Of a stretch of DNA of 64,000 nucleotides, positions 38,817 through 48,780 are shown piece after piece (the first letter of the stretch is position 1; every line of letters begins with the position of its first letter). The notes beneath the pieces were generated by a model. The model saw only the letters and a list, made by a program, of their open reading frames with translations. It made no database searches and had not been told where the DNA came from. The DNA is from Motiliproteus coralliicola (GTDB lineage Bacteria; Pseudomonadota; Gammaproteobacteria; Pseudomonadales; Balneatricaceae). The stretch covers positions 778,156 to 842,155 of the forward strand of contig NZ_QQOH01000002.1 in NCBI RefSeq assembly GCF_003345655.1. Reading direction: 5' to 3'. The position numbers and the translations under genes are program-made.

Positions 38817-39833
38817 TTGTCTTTTTATCTGTTGGCTATTTTGCTATTCGTGCTGGCGCTAATGATCGTTTGGCCATTAAAGCGCTATGCAGCGAACTTG
38901 TTACTGATTGATATTCCAAATGAGCGTAGTTCCCATGTCCATCCGACCCCCCGAGGGGGCGGCATAGCGATATGGTTCAGTTTTTCGTTGGCATTAATTT
39001 ATCAATATGATGCCCTGAGTGGAGGGCTGCAGACCTTGGCTTGGCTGCTTCTTATTGGAGGTGGATTAATTGCCTTGGTTGGCTTATTAGACGACTGTTT
39101 TAATGTGCCTGTTTGGCCACGATTTAGTGCTCATCTGATTGTGGCTTTGATGAGTGTGGCGATGCTGGAGAAGCTGCCAACTTTACCTGTACTGGGGGGG
39201 GAGGTGTCTTTGGGTTGGGTTGGTTACGGAGTATATGCGCTGCTAATCGTCTGGACGATTAACCTCTATAACTTTATGGATGGAATTGACGGCATAGCTT
39301 CGGCACAGGCGGTTTGTGTCGCACTGGGCGCTGCGCTGGTTTTGCTACTAAGTGGCCGTAGTGATGAAGCGGGTCTGTTAACGTTACTGGCTGTTTGCTG
39401 CTTCGCATTTCTAGTTTGGAATTGGCCACCGGCCAAGATTTTCATGGGCGATGTTGGCAGTGCGTATTTGGGTTTCGTCATCGCGATATTCGCTATTGTC
39501 AGTGCACTGAATGACGGTGTGAATATTTGGACCTGGATGATTTTGATGGGGGTGTTTTGGGTTGATGCGACCTGCACGCTGCTATGGCGTATGGCTTCAA
39601 GACAGAGCTGGCATGAGGCGCATCGCTCGCATGTGTATCAGGTAATGGCTCGTCAGTGGCGCAGTCATAAGAAAGTAACGCTTTCTGTCATTGGTATTAA
39701 TGTATTCTGGCTTTATCCGTGGGCGGTTATGACGGTTATTTGGCCTCAATGGGCTTTTCTTTGTGTGCTTGTTTCTTCGCTTCCGCTGGTATATTTGGTA
39801 TTTCGATATGGGCTCGGCAAAACTCAGGAATAG
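38817..39833 (+). CDS. WbpL/WecA-type undecaprenyl-phosphate sugar-phosphate transferase
   Basis: A polytopic membrane protein of 338 residues in the MraY/WecA/WbpL family, which starts glycan assembly by moving HexNAc-1-phosphate to undecaprenyl phosphate. Family motifs are visible: HPTPRGGGIAIW, LVGLLDDCFNVP (aspartate pair), NLYNFMDGIDGIASAQ and PAKIFMGDVGSAYLGF. The C-terminal HEAHRSHVYQVM corresponds to the basic/histidine loop of the family. TTG 38817 has AAGGA upstream; an ATG at 38757 would overlap the previous gene by 58 bases. With WbpM-like and WbpV-like enzymes in the locus, QuiNAc or FucNAc is the probable first sugar. Confidence 0.92.
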   Translation: MSFYLLAILLFVLALMIVWPLKRYAANLLLIDIPNERSSHVHPTPRGGGIAIWFSFSLALIYQYDALSGGLQTLAWLLLIGGGLIALVGLLDDCFNVPVWPRFSAHLIVALMSVAMLEKLPTLPVLGGEVSLGWVGYGVYALLIVWTINLYNFMDGIDGIASAQAVCVALGAALVLLLSGRSDEAGLLTLLAVCCFAFLVWNWPPAKIFMGDVGSAYLGFVIAIFAIVSALNDGVNIWTWMILMGVFWVDATCTLLWRMASRQSWHEAHRSHVYQVMARQWRSHKKVTLSVIGINVFWLYPWAVMTVIWPQWAFLCVLVSSLPLVYLVFRYGLGKTQE

Positions 39834-39884
39834 TTTTTGATATTTTTCAATTTGACCTCTATTCTTGTATCTGAAGCTAATTAT

Positions 39885-39912
39885 TTGTCAAATGCTTGCG
39901 CCAAAATAAAAA
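39885..39912 (+). promoter_or_regulatory. Candidate promoter of the H-NS-like gene
   Basis: TTGTCA (39885-39890) and TAAAAA (39907-39912) are separated by 16 bases, about 50 bases before the ATG in a strongly A/T-rich 128-base gap. Other weak boxes (for example TTGACC at 39852) are nearby, so the exact promoter is uncertain. The A/T richness would suit H-NS self-repression. Confidence 0.35.
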
Positions 39913-39961
39913 TATTAGTATTTTGAGCGCTCGAAAATCTAAGTCTTTCTGGGGTTATATA

Positions 39962-40363
39962 ATGACTGACGTTCTTAATGTTCTGACACGTAAGACTTCA
40001 CTGCGTAAAGCATGTAAAGAACTGGCTGTATCAGAATTGGAAAAGCTTTCAGAAAATCTGTTGGAGCTTGTTGAAGAGCGGAAGCAGGAAGAGGCCGCTG
40101 TTGCAGAAAAGCTGGCTGAAAAGCAGGCCAGCATCGATGCGATTAAAAAGCAGATGGCTGAGAGTGGTTTGGATCTGAGCGATCTTCTTGGCGCGCTGGA
40201 AGCTGGAACTGCTGCAAAACCCAAGGGTACGGTAAAGCCGAAATATCAGATTACTGATGATGAAGGTAATGTTCATCAGTGGACTGGTCGTGGCCGCACT
40301 CCTAAGGTGTTCCAAAAGTTCTTCGATAATGGTGGCAGTAAGGAAGATTGCCTGATCGGTTAA
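39962..40363 (+). CDS. hns: H-NS-family nucleoid-associated protein
   Basis: A 133-residue protein. The N-terminal two thirds are helical and charged (SELEKLSENLLELVEERKQEE), as in H-NS oligomerisation domains. The C-terminal domain has QWTGRGRTPKVFQKFF, the AT-minor-groove motif of H-NS-type proteins, followed by NGGSKEDCLI. Start ATG 39962 is chosen over a longer frame that begins in the A/T-rich upstream gap. It directly follows the A/T-richer glycan locus and has its own terminator, so it is probably an independent unit. H-NS proteins silence horizontally acquired A/T-rich DNA; whether this one controls the neighbouring locus is untested. Confidence 0.93.
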   Translation: MTDVLNVLTRKTSLRKACKELAVSELEKLSENLLELVEERKQEEAAVAEKLAEKQASIDAIKKQMAESGLDLSDLLGALEAGTAAKPKGTVKPKYQITDDEGNVHQWTGRGRTPKVFQKFFDNGGSKEDCLIG

Positions 40364-40381
40364 CGATTTCTGTTTCTAAAC

Positions 40382-40412
40382 AAAAAAGGTGCGCGCTGCG
40401 CACCTTTTTTTT
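40382..40412 (+). terminator. Rho-independent terminator of the H-NS-like gene
   Basis: GGTGCGC (40388-40394) pairs with GCGCACC (40398-40404) around a 3-base loop. The stem is extended by six A pairing with the T-run (eight T). It lies 18 bases after the stop and would work in both directions. Confidence 0.95.
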
Positions 40413-40530
40413 GTCGGTTGTACACTTATAGACTCGAGGTGTCGGGTTTGGCAGCTCTTTGGTGGGCTGGTATGATGCCGCGCTCTTTTCTACCCCTTCA
40501 TTCTGCACCTTATATGCGAGCAACGATCCT

Positions 40531-41388
40531 ATGAGCGACGAAAAACTTCAGAAAGTACTGGCCCGAGCCGGCATAGGTTCGCGTCGGGAGATGGAGCGCT
40601 GGATTGAGGCTGGGCGGGTCAGTGTCGATGGTAAGGTGGCTTCCCTCGGAGATCGGGTATCGCTGGAGGCGAGTGTCAGCGTCGATGGGCGAGCCGTGAA
40701 ATTGAATCCGCAGGCAGATTCCCAGTGTCGCGTGATTCTCTATAACAAACCGGTGGGGGAGGTATGCACCCGGCAGGATCCGGAAGGTCGCGCTACGGTT
40801 TTTGATAAGTTGCCGAAGTTGAAGGGCGGTCGATGGATCTCAGTGGGGCGCTTGGATATTAACACCAGCGGCTTGCTGCTGTTCACCACCGATGGTGAGC
40901 TGGCGAATCGATTGATGCACCCGTCCAGTGGCGTCGATCGTGAATATGCTGTTCGAATCCATGGCGAGGTCACCGATGAGATGATCAAGCGGCTCAAGGA
41001 AGGGGTGTTGCTGGAAGATGGTTTGGCGCGCTTCACCGACGTACAGCATTTTGATGGCACCGGCCGTAACCAGTGGTATCACGTTGCTCTGATGGAGGGG
41101 CGAAACCGTGAAGTACGCCGCTTGTGGGAATCTCAGGATGTCGAAGTTAGTCGACTTAAGCGGGTTCGCTACGGCTGCATCTTTATGCCCAAGCAGGTAG
41201 CGGTTGGGCAATGGGTTGAGCTGGGCCAGAAAGAGCTGAACGATCTTTGTGATCTGGTGGAGTTGCCTCGCTTGAAGCTGGCGCCGAAGACGCTGGAGCA
41301 GCTCAAGGCTGATCAGCGTCGTCAGCGAAAGGCCAGGCCTCAGCAGTCAGCCGAACCCAAGCGGGGGCGACGCGGCCCCCGTCGATAA
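40531..41388 (+). CDS. rluB: 23S rRNA pseudouridine synthase B
   Basis: Converts uridine to pseudouridine in 23S rRNA (position 2605 in E. coli). The N-terminal S4 RNA-binding domain reads [22 protein letters not shown]. The catalytic domain has [17 protein letters not shown] with the essential aspartate, and [16 protein letters not shown]. The C-terminal tail is strongly basic and low in complexity ([20 protein letters not shown]). ATG 40531 is used; the 24 residues in the frame upstream are not conserved. Length 285. It converges with yciK, 26 bases away. Confidence 0.95.
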   Translation: MSDEKLQKVLARAGIGSRREMERWIEAGRVSVDGKVASLGDRVSLEASVSVDGRAVKLNPQADSQCRVILYNKPVGEVCTRQDPEGRATVFDKLPKLKGGRWISVGRLDINTSGLLLFTTDGELANRLMHPSSGVDREYAVRIHGEVTDEMIKRLKEGVLLEDGLARFTDVQHFDGTGRNQWYHVALMEGRNREVRRLWESQDVEVSRLKRVRYGCIFMPKQVAVGQWVELGQKELNDLCDLVELPRLKLAPKTLEQLKADQRRQRKARPQQSAEPKRGRRGPRR

Positions 41389-41414
41389 CTGCCTGGGAGA
41401 GTTGTTGGCCCGAG

Positions 41415-42170
41415 TTAGCCTTGTGCGTCGAGCGACTTTCCGTTGGTTTCCTTGCTGTCGGGTCCCATCAGGTACAGGTAGGCCGGCATGATCTGTTCCG
41501 GGGTCGGTAGCTCGTTTGGATTTTCCGCGGGATAGGCGTGGGCGCGCATGTTGGTTCTTGTGGCGCCGGGGTTGATGGCGTTGACTCGAATGTTGCTGAT
41601 CCCTTCCAGCTCGTCCGCCAGTGTCTGCATCAAGCCTTCGGTGGCAAATTTCGAAACCGCGTACGCCCCCCAGTAGGCTCTGCCTTTGCGGCCTACCCCG
41701 GAGCTGGTGAAGACGACGGAGGCGTCATCTGACTTCATCAGTAGCGGTAGCATCGCCTGGGTCAGGTAGAACTGAGCGTTAACGTTGATCTGCATGACTT
41801 GGTTCCAGATGCTTGGATCGTAATTCTCAATAGGGGTTCTGGCACCCAGGATGCTGGCGTTGTTCAGCAGCCCGTCCAGGCGGCCGAACTCTTGAGCGAT
41901 GGTATCGGCGAGCTGGTCATAGTCGTGCGGCGCAGCGCCATCCAGATTAATCGGGATGATCGCTGGTTGGGGGCCGCCTTGCTTTTCGATCTCATCGTAG
42001 ACCGCTTCGAGTTTTTTGGTGGTTCTGCCGGCCAAAATCACCGTGGCACCATGTTCGGCATAGCTCAGCGCTGCGGCACGACCGATACCGTCACCGGCAC
42101 CGCTGATCAAAATTACGCGGCCCTCTAAGGATTTGGGCTGGGCTTGGTAGTCAAACATCTTTGTTTCCAT
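41415..42170 (-). CDS. yciK: YciK-family short-chain dehydrogenase
   Basis: A classical SDR of 251 residues: the cofactor motif ILISGAGDGIGRAAALSYA, the NNAS motif, serine in VVFTSSGVG and YxxxK in YAVSK. The N-terminal KSLEGRVILISGAGDGIG and the C-terminal GPDSKETNGKSLDAQ match YciK, a conserved gammaproteobacterial enzyme of unknown substrate. It is the last gene of the ubiG-mupP-yciK unit, an order I know from Pseudomonas. The frame may start at METKM or a few codons later at MFDYQ; the latter is the more usual N terminus. Confidence 0.93.
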   Translation of the reverse strand: METKMFDYQAQPKSLEGRVILISGAGDGIGRAAALSYAEHGATVILAGRTTKKLEAVYDEIEKQGGPQPAIIPINLDGAAPHDYDQLADTIAQEFGRLDGLLNNASILGARTPIENYDPSIWNQVMQINVNAQFYLTQAMLPLLMKSDDASVVFTSSGVGRKGRAYWGAYAVSKFATEGLMQTLADELEGISNIRVNAINPGATRTNMRAHAYPAENPNELPTPEQIMPAYLYLMGPDSKETNGKSLDAQG

Positions 42171-42232
42171 TGTCTGTCGATTTGTCCCTGTCGGGCTTAT
42201 AAGTCTAGCAGTCCGGTAAAGGTCGATGGGGC

Positions 42233-42898
42233 CTAGAGTCTTAGCCAGTTGATCAGTTCGACCGGGTGCTCAATCAGCAGGTCGGCATTCCAGTGCTCTG
42301 GTTGGTCGGTCTCGTCCAGGTAGCCGTAGAGTGCCCCTGCGGTGGCCATACCCGCATTTCGACCTGCTTCAATATCTCGCACATGGTCACCGACATAGAG
42401 GCTGCGCTCGGGGCGGCTGTTGAGTTTTGAGCAGGCTTTGTAGAGTCCTTCAGGGTCGGGCTTTCTGCAGCTGACGTGGTCAGGGCAGATCAACACGCCG
42501 CAGCGATCGTTCAGTGACAGCTGCTGCAAAATAGGGGTGCAGAATCGCTCGGGCTTATTAGTAACGATTCCCCAGGGGATCTGCGCCTGTTCCAGGGTCT
42601 GTAATAGCGCCGTCATGCCGTCAAACAGGATCGAGTCCTGGGCTGGGTTGGCTTGGTAGTGTTGTAGTAACTGCTCCCGAAGCCGGTCGAGTTCGCTGCT
42701 GTTTCGCAGGCCGCCAAATGCTTGTTGAATCATGGCGGCTGCGCCATTGGAAACCTGCTGGCGTACTTGAGCGTAGTCCAGCGATGCCAGCTGCTGTTCG
42801 TGGCGCAGCTGATTCAGAATCCGGTAAAAGTCGGGGGCGCTGTCGAGCAGGGTGCCATCCAGGTCAAACAGCACCGCATCGGGGCGAAATGGGGTCAT
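42233..42898 (-). CDS. mupP: HAD phosphatase, MupP/Gph type
   Basis: A 221-residue haloacid-dehalogenase phosphatase. Motif I is [15 protein letters not shown] with the nucleophilic aspartate, motif II is in WGIVTNKP, and motif III/IV is in [17 protein letters not shown]. It resembles phosphoglycolate phosphatase, but its place between ubiG and yciK is that of Pseudomonas mupP. MupP dephosphorylates N-acetylmuramic acid 6-phosphate in the peptidoglycan recycling route that bypasses de novo UDP-MurNAc synthesis. The gph alternative cannot be excluded. It overlaps ubiG by four bases. Confidence 0.85.
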   Translation of the reverse strand: MTPFRPDAVLFDLDGTLLDSAPDFYRILNQLRHEQQLASLDYAQVRQQVSNGAAAMIQQAFGGLRNSSELDRLREQLLQHYQANPAQDSILFDGMTALLQTLEQAQIPWGIVTNKPERFCTPILQQLSLNDRCGVLICPDHVSCRKPDPEGLYKACSKLNSRPERSLYVGDHVRDIEAGRNAGMATAGALYGYLDETDQPEHWNADLLIEHPVELINWLRL

Positions 42899-43620
42899 GC
42901 CGGCTTGCGGGTCTGCAGCAGGTAATTGACATCGACATCATTGGGGTCGAGTCGATAGGTCTGGGTCAGCGGGTTGTAGGTCATGCCGCTGGTTTCGCCG
43001 ATTTCAAGTCCAGCCTGACGGCACCAATTGGCCAGCTCGCTTGGGCGGATAAATTTATCGTGTTCGTGTGTGCCCTTCGGGACCAGATTGAGTAGATACT
43101 CGGCGCCGACGATGGCAAACAGATAGGATTTCAGATTGCGGTTCAGGGTTGAGAAGAATACTTGACCGCCGGGCTTGCAGAGCTGGGCGCAGGCTCGAAT
43201 CACCGATGCGGGGTCGGGAACGTGCTCGAGCATCTCCATGCAGGTCACGACGTCATAGCTTTCCGGCTCTTCGGCGGCCAGCTGTTCGGCGGTGATCTGA
43301 CGGTAGTTCACCTTGACGCCCGATTCCAGGCCGTGGAGCTTGGCCACTTTCAGCGGGGTCTCGCCCATGTCGATGCCGCTGACATCGGCACCGCGAATCG
43401 CCATCGATTCCGACAGTATGCCGCCGCCGCAGCCAACATCCAGTACCTTTTTTTCCGCCAGTGGAGCACGTTCGTCGACAAAGTTGACCCGCAGCGGGTT
43501 GATGTCGTGTAGCGGTTTGAACTCGCTCTGCTTGTCCCACCAGCGGCTGGCCAGGGCTTCGAATTTGGCGATTTCGTCCTGGTCGACGTTATGGTTGCTG
43601 CTGGGCGTCTCGGTGTTCAT
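42895..43620 (-). CDS. ubiG: Ubiquinone O-methyltransferase
   Basis: Carries out both O-methylations in ubiquinone synthesis. The 241-residue protein has the family N-terminal half ([21 protein letters not shown]) with HDINPLR, and SAM motif [17 protein letters not shown], followed by EMLEHVPDP and [16 protein letters not shown]. It is the first gene of the minus-strand unit with mupP and yciK and is divergent from gyrA, with a 256-base control region between them. Length and motifs are standard. Confidence 0.97.
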   Translation of the reverse strand: MNTETPSSNHNVDQDEIAKFEALASRWWDKQSEFKPLHDINPLRVNFVDERAPLAEKKVLDVGCGGGILSESMAIRGADVSGIDMGETPLKVAKLHGLESGVKVNYRQITAEQLAAEEPESYDVVTCMEMLEHVPDPASVIRACAQLCKPGGQVFFSTLNRNLKSYLFAIVGAEYLLNLVPKGTHEHDKFIRPSELANWCRQAGLEIGETSGMTYNPLTQTYRLDPNDVDVNYLLQTRKPA

Positions 43621-43762
43621 GGCGGGTCCGTATTTCTGCTCTGTTGGCTCTTGATTGGTGACGACCCGAAGGTCGCGGCTATGTTACCACCCGACTGCAG
43701 GGCGGCACAGCTTTGATCTTGAAAATGCAGGCTAATTTACTGCCCCGCCGAGGTTGGGTTTG

Positions 43763-43771
43763 TGATATGAT
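43763..43771 (+). promoter_or_regulatory. gyrA: Candidate extended -10 promoter of gyrA
   Basis: TGATATGAT fits the extended -10 pattern (TGnTATnnT) about 105 bases before the gyrA ATG in the ubiG-gyrA divergent gap. No good -35 box is present, as is usual for extended -10 promoters. A short G/C hairpin (CGCCGC 43832-43837 with GCGGCG 43843-43848) lies in the presumed leader. Confidence 0.4.
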
Positions 43772-43876
43772 TTTGCGGTTTTTTCAGCGTCCCGACCGAC
43801 CGGTTTTGAGACGCTTGCGTTTTGTCACCATCGCCGCCGAAAGCGGCGTCGCTGAACAGAGGAATTGCAGGGTTAT

Positions 43877-46513
43877 ATGGGTGATTTAGCCAAAGAGATC
43901 CAGCCGATCAATATCGAGGATGAACTGAAACAGTCCTACCTCGATTACGCCATGAGCGTCATCGTCGGCCGAGCGCTGCCGGATGTGCGCGACGGCCTCA
44001 AGCCGGTTCATCGCCGGGTACTTTTTGCGATGCACGAGCTGGGTAATGATTGGAACAAGCCCTATAAGAAATCGGCCCGTGTGGTCGGTGACGTGATCGG
44101 TAAATACCACCCACACGGTGATTCAGCGGTTTACGACACCATCGTCCGGATGGCGCAGCCGTTCTCGATGCGTTACATGCTGGTCGATGGCCAGGGCAAC
44201 TTCGGTTCCATCGATGGCGATTCCGCCGCAGCGATGCGATACACCGAGGTGCGGATGGCCAAGATCTCCCATGAGATCCTGTCCGATCTGGAAAAAGAGA
44301 CCGTCGATTACGTTCCCAACTATGACGGCACCGAACTGATCCCCGAGGTGATGCCGACCCGGGTGCCGAACCTGCTGGTTAACGGCTCCTCCGGTATCGC
44401 GGTGGGTATGGCGACCAATATCCCTCCCCATAACTTGGGTGAGGTGGTCCGCGGTACGATCGCATTGATCGACAATCCTGAGCTGGATGTGGATCAGTTG
44501 ATGGAATACATCCCAGGTCCGGATTTTCCGACCGCTGGAATCATCAACGGCCGTGCCGGTATCCTGCAGGCCTATCGTACCGGCCGTGGTCGTATCTATA
44601 TGCGGGCCAAGTATCACGTCGAAGAGGATCCCAAGAATGGCAAGCCGTCGATCGTGGTTACCGAGATTCCGTATCAGGTCAACAAGGCGCGCCTGATCGA
44701 GAAGATCGCCGAGCTGGTCAAAGACAAGAAGATCGAGGGCATTACCGAGCTGCGTGACGAATCCGACAAGGACGGCATGCGGATCGTGATCGAGCTGCGT
44801 CGCGGTGAAGTGCCGGAGGTGGTGGTCAACAACCTCTACGCTCACACCCAGATGGAGAACGTGTTCGGCATCAACGTGGTGGCGCTGGTCGATGGCCAGC
44901 CAAAGACGCTGAACCTGAAAGAACTGCTTGAAGCCTTCGTTCGCCATCGTCGCGAAGTAGTGACCCGCCGGACCCTGTTCGAGCTGCGTAAGGCCCGTGA
45001 GCGTGGACACATCCTTGAAGGCCTAGCGGTAGCGCTGGCCAACATCGATCCGGTTATCGAGTTGATCAAGCAGTCCAGCACCTCGGCTGAAGCTAAAGAA
45101 AAGCTGATAGCGACGCCTTGGCTGCCGGGTAATGTGACCGAAATGCTGGAGCGCGCCGGTTCCGATGCCTGTCGTCCGGATGATTTGCCGAGCCACTTCG
45201 GGATTGTTGATGGTCACTATCACCTGTCACCGGCTCAGGCCCAGGCGATTCTGGATCTGAAGCTGCACCGCCTGACCGGAATGGAACAGGACAAGCTGAT
45301 TGCCGAATACAAGCAGCTGCTGGAAAAGATCGCCGAACTGCTGGAGATCCTGGGCAGCACCGTGCGCCTGATGGAAGTGATTCGTGAAGAGCTTGAGAAG
45401 ATCGTTGAAGAGTACGGTGACGAGCGCCGTACCGAGATTATGGCCTCGCGTCAGGATCTGACCATCGCTGATCTGATCACCGAAGAGGATATGGTGGTGA
45501 CTATCTCCCACGGTGGTTACGCCAAGACCCAGCCGTTGGATACCTACCAAGCCCAGCGGCGTGGTGGCAAGGGCAAGTCGGCGTCAGCGATTAAAGATGA
45601 AGACTTCATCGAGCACCTGCTGGTTGCCAACACCCACGACACCATTTTGTGCTTTACCAACCGAGGCAAGGTGTATTGGCTTAAGGTTTACGAGATCCCG
45701 CCGGCCAGTCGGACCTCCCGAGGCCGTCCAATCGTGAATATTCTGCCGTTGGAAGAGGGTGAGCGGATCACCACCATCTTGCCGGTCGATGAATACAGCG
45801 AAGACCGCTTCGTCTTTATGGCGACAGCGGGCGGTACGGTCAAGAAGACTCCGCTGATCAACTTCTCCCGCCCCCGTAGCTCCGGCCTGATTGCATTGGG
45901 TCTGGATGAGGGCGACACCCTGATCGGTGCGGCGATCACCGAAGGTGACCAGGAAGTGATGCTGTTCTCCGATGCCGGCAAGGCGGTTCGCTTCAAGGAG
46001 GAGCTGGTCCGGCCGATGAGCCGTCAGGCCCGTGGCGTGCGCGGTATCACGGTTGAAGGTGAAGATCGCGTGATTGCGCTGATCATTCCGGCCGAAGGTG
46101 GCCGTATTTTGACCGCCAGTGTTAACGGTTACGGCAAGATGACCCCGATCGATGATTTCCCGACTAAAGGGCGTGGCGGCAAGGGCGTAATCGCGATGAC
46201 CCTGTCCGAGCGTAACGGTCATCTGGTTGGAGTCGAGCAGGTGTTCGAAGGAGATGAGGTGATTCTGATCTCTGACCAGGGCACTCTGGTCCGTACCCGT
46301 ACCGACGAGATTTCGGTGCAGAGCCGCAACACTCAGGGTGTTACCCTGATTCGAGTGGCAGCCGATGAGAAACTGGTGGGTACCGCCCGGGTTGAAGAGC
46401 CGGAAGACGATGGCTCGGATGCTCTTGACTCTGCTGAATCAGATCAGCTCGAGGCCGATGCGGATCGGGCGACTGAGGCTGGTGACAACGCTGTGAGTGA
46501 AAGCGATGACTAA
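43877..46513 (+). CDS. gyrA: DNA gyrase subunit A
   Basis: The DNA-cleaving and rejoining subunit of gyrase, 878 residues from ATG 43877 (TTG 43865 would add four). The N-terminal breakage-reunion domain has the catalytic tyrosine in [11 protein letters not shown]. The quinolone-determining region [15 protein letters not shown] keeps the serine and aspartate found in susceptible enzymes. The C-terminal domain is a beta-pinwheel with the GyrA-box-like [14 protein letters not shown], which distinguishes gyrase from topoisomerase IV. The acidic tail ([18 protein letters not shown]) is common in gammaproteobacteria. It overlaps pheA by eight bases, with no serC between. Confidence 0.98.
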   Translation: MGDLAKEIQPINIEDELKQSYLDYAMSVIVGRALPDVRDGLKPVHRRVLFAMHELGNDWNKPYKKSARVVGDVIGKYHPHGDSAVYDTIVRMAQPFSMRYMLVDGQGNFGSIDGDSAAAMRYTEVRMAKISHEILSDLEKETVDYVPNYDGTELIPEVMPTRVPNLLVNGSSGIAVGMATNIPPHNLGEVVRGTIALIDNPELDVDQLMEYIPGPDFPTAGIINGRAGILQAYRTGRGRIYMRAKYHVEEDPKNGKPSIVVTEIPYQVNKARLIEKIAELVKDKKIEGITELRDESDKDGMRIVIELRRGEVPEVVVNNLYAHTQMENVFGINVVALVDGQPKTLNLKELLEAFVRHRREVVTRRTLFELRKARERGHILEGLAVALANIDPVIELIKQSSTSAEAKEKLIATPWLPGNVTEMLERAGSDACRPDDLPSHFGIVDGHYHLSPAQAQAILDLKLHRLTGMEQDKLIAEYKQLLEKIAELLEILGSTVRLMEVIREELEKIVEEYGDERRTEIMASRQDLTIADLITEEDMVVTISHGGYAKTQPLDTYQAQRRGGKGKSASAIKDEDFIEHLLVANTHDTILCFTNRGKVYWLKVYEIPPASRTSRGRPIVNILPLEEGERITTILPVDEYSEDRFVFMATAGGTVKKTPLINFSRPRSSGLIALGLDEGDTLIGAAITEGDQEVMLFSDAGKAVRFKEELVRPMSRQARGVRGITVEGEDRVIALIIPAEGGRILTASVNGYGKMTPIDDFPTKGRGGKGVIAMTLSERNGHLVGVEQVFEGDEVILISDQGTLVRTRTDEISVQSRNTQGVTLIRVAADEKLVGTARVEEPEDDGSDALDSAESDQLEADADRATEAGDNAVSESDD

Positions 46514-47612
46514 GTTAGAACAGGAGCTGGGCAAGCTTCGCGATGAGATCGACAGTATCGATCGGCAGGTGCTGGAGCTGGTCAGCGAGCGGGCCCGTTG
46601 TGCGCAACGGGTAGCTGATGCCAAGCAGGAGCACTCGGAAACCGAAGCCGATGCGGTGTTTTATCGTCCTGAGCGGGAAGCCCAGGTGCTGCGTCGGATT
46701 ATGGAGCGCAATGGTGGGCCGTTGGGCGATGAGGAGGTTGCACGAATCTTCCGTCAGGTGATGTCCTCCTGCCTGGCGCTCGAGCAGCCGATGCATATCG
46801 CGTTCCTCGGCCCGGAAGGCACCTTTACCCAGCAGGCCGCGCTGAAGCACTTCGGGGCGTCGGTGATCAGCGTCCCGTTGGGTTCGATCGATGAGGTGTT
46901 CCGCGAAGTGGAATCCCGCGCTGCCCACTATGGAGTGGTGCCGATTGAGAACTCTACCGAGGGGATGGTTCACCACACTCTGGATATGTTCCGCCAGTCG
47001 GATCTGAAGATCTGTGGCGAGGTCGAGCTGCGTATCCATCAGCATCTGCTGGCCGCCGAGGGCGTCGATCTTGAGGGCGTTACCCGGATCTACTCCCACC
47101 AGCAGTCGTTGGCTCAATGTCGTCGCTGGCTCGATGCCCGCTACCCGGCGGTTGAGCGGATTGCGGTCAGCTCCAATGCCGAGGCAGCCCGCCGTGCTGC
47201 CGACGAGAAAGATGACAATGTGGTAGCGATCGCCGGTGATATGGCGGCCGAGTTGTACAACCTGAATATTGTTGCCGAGACGATCGAAGATCAGCCCGAC
47301 AACACCACCCGCTTCCTGGTAGTCGGTCATCAGCTGAGTGGCCCGAGCGGTAAAGACAAAACCTCGATGTTGATCGCCGCCCGCAATAAGCCCGGTGCGC
47401 TCTATCACTTGCTGGAGCCATTCCATCGTTACGGTATCAGTCTGACCCGGCTGGAAACGCGTCCCTCCGGAATCGCGACCTGGGGCTATATCTTCTATCT
47501 GGATTGCGAAGGCCACTTCAGCGATGAGCCGATCCAGTCGGTGATGAAAGAGCTGGCCGACGATACGCTGGAGCTGAAACTGCTGGGCTCATACCCGCAG
47601 GCGGTGCTCTAA
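46506..47612 (+). CDS. pheA: Bifunctional chorismate mutase/prephenate dehydratase
   Basis: P-protein of phenylalanine synthesis, 368 residues. Residues 1-90 are an AroQ chorismate mutase ([22 protein letters not shown]), residues of about 100-275 a prephenate dehydratase ([39 protein letters not shown]), and about 285-365 an ACT domain ([26 protein letters not shown]) that binds phenylalanine for feedback control. ATG 46506 overlaps the gyrA end. In many relatives serC sits just before pheA; here it does not. hisC and tyrA-aroA follow, giving an aromatic amino-acid block. Confidence 0.97.
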   Translation: MTKLEQELGKLRDEIDSIDRQVLELVSERARCAQRVADAKQEHSETEADAVFYRPEREAQVLRRIMERNGGPLGDEEVARIFRQVMSSCLALEQPMHIAFLGPEGTFTQQAALKHFGASVISVPLGSIDEVFREVESRAAHYGVVPIENSTEGMVHHTLDMFRQSDLKICGEVELRIHQHLLAAEGVDLEGVTRIYSHQQSLAQCRRWLDARYPAVERIAVSSNAEAARRAADEKDDNVVAIAGDMAAELYNLNIVAETIEDQPDNTTRFLVVGHQLSGPSGKDKTSMLIAARNKPGALYHLLEPFHRYGISLTRLETRPSGIATWGYIFYLDCEGHFSDEPIQSVMKELADDTLELKLLGSYPQAVL

Positions 47613-47676
47613 GCTGGCGGTACTGATCCAGAAAGACCATACCGACTGAGCGAGTAATTAAAGAAGGAAATCAAAC

Positions 47677-48780
47677 GTGAGCTGCGATTATCTAGCGCTG
47701 GCCGCAGCCGGCGTACAAAAACTGCATCCCTACGTCCCGGGTAAGCCGGTCGATGAGCTCGAGCGCGAGCTGGGGCTGAGCAACATCGTCAAATTGGCCA
47801 GCAACGAAAATCCACTGGGCCTGAGCGATTCGGTCAAGCAGGCGATCCAGGCGGAATTCGATGAGGGTTGCCGTTATCCCGACGGGAACGGTTTTGTGCT
47901 CAAGCAGGCGCTGGTGAATAAGTTTGGCGTCGAGCTGGATCAGATCACCCTCGGTAATGGCTCCAACGATGTGTTGGAGCTGATCGCGCGGGCTTTTCTT
48001 AGTCGCGAATCGGAAGTGATTTTCTCTCAGCATGCGTTCGCTGTTTATCCCATCGTAACCCAGGCTGTTGGGGCCAAGGCGGTGGTGACACCGGCGAAGA
48101 ACTGGGGGCACGACCTGGATGCGATGGCCGAAGCGATCACCGCTGCGACCCGACTGATCTTTATCGCCAACCCGAACAATCCCACCGGAACCTGGTTGAG
48201 TGAAACCCAGTTGCGGGCGTTTCTGGACAAGGTGCCGGCGACGGTGTTGGTGGTGTTGGACGAAGCCTATACTGAGTATGTTGACGAAGCCGAGTTCCCC
48301 AACGGCGTCGAGCTGCTTAGCGACTATTCCAACCTAATCGTGACTCGAACCTTCTCCAAGGCCTATGGCTTGGCTTCGCTGCGGGTTGGATACGGCTTGT
48401 CGAATCCACAGGTGGCGGATCTGCTCAACCGTGTGCGTCAGCCGTTCAATGTAAATAGCTTTGCGTTGGCCGCTGCGGCCGCCGTGCTGGAAGATAGCGA
48501 TTATTTGGCTCGCAGTGTTGAGGTTAACCGCCTTGGCATGGCGCAGCTGGAGCAGGGGTTCAAAGCGCTGGGGCTTGAGTATATCCCGTCGGTAGGAAAC
48601 TTTATTTCGCTGGACCTTGGGCGCCCGGCTGGGCCGATCTATCAGTCCTTGCTTGAGCGGGGAGTGATTGTACGTCCGGTGGCGAACTACGAGATGCCGA
48701 ATCATCTGCGGATCAGTATCGGTTTGGAAACCGAGAACCAGGCCTTGCTGGATGCCTTGGTCCAGGTGCTGAAGTCGTGA
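47677..48780 (+). CDS. hisC: Histidinol-phosphate (aromatic) aminotransferase
   Basis: A class I/II PLP aminotransferase of 367 residues. ASNENPLGLSD near the N terminus, NPNNPTGTWLS, VLDEAYTEYVD and the PLP lysine in TRTFSKAYGLASLRVG define HisC. Its position between pheA and tyrA-aroA is that of Pseudomonas hisC2, whose product probably also acts on prephenate or aromatic keto acids. Start GTG 47677 has AAGAAGGAA upstream. It overlaps the next start by four bases (GTGA). Confidence 0.95.
   Translation: MSCDYLALAAAGVQKLHPYVPGKPVDELERELGLSNIVKLASNENPLGLSDSVKQAIQAEFDEGCRYPDGNGFVLKQALVNKFGVELDQITLGNGSNDVLELIARAFLSRESEVIFSQHAFAVYPIVTQAVGAKAVVTPAKNWGHDLDAMAEAITAATRLIFIANPNNPTGTWLSETQLRAFLDKVPATVLVVLDEAYTEYVDEAEFPNGVELLSDYSNLIVTRTFSKAYGLASLRVGYGLSNPQVADLLNRVRQPFNVNSFALAAAAAVLEDSDYLARSVEVNRLGMAQLEQGFKALGLEYIPSVGNFISLDLGRPAGPIYQSLLERGVIVRPVANYEMPNHLRISIGLETENQALLDALVQVLKS

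Noticed and set aside
46515..47516. 333-codon minus-strand frame opposite pheA
   Set aside because: Antisense shadow of a fully supported bifunctional enzyme; composition unlike a real protein.
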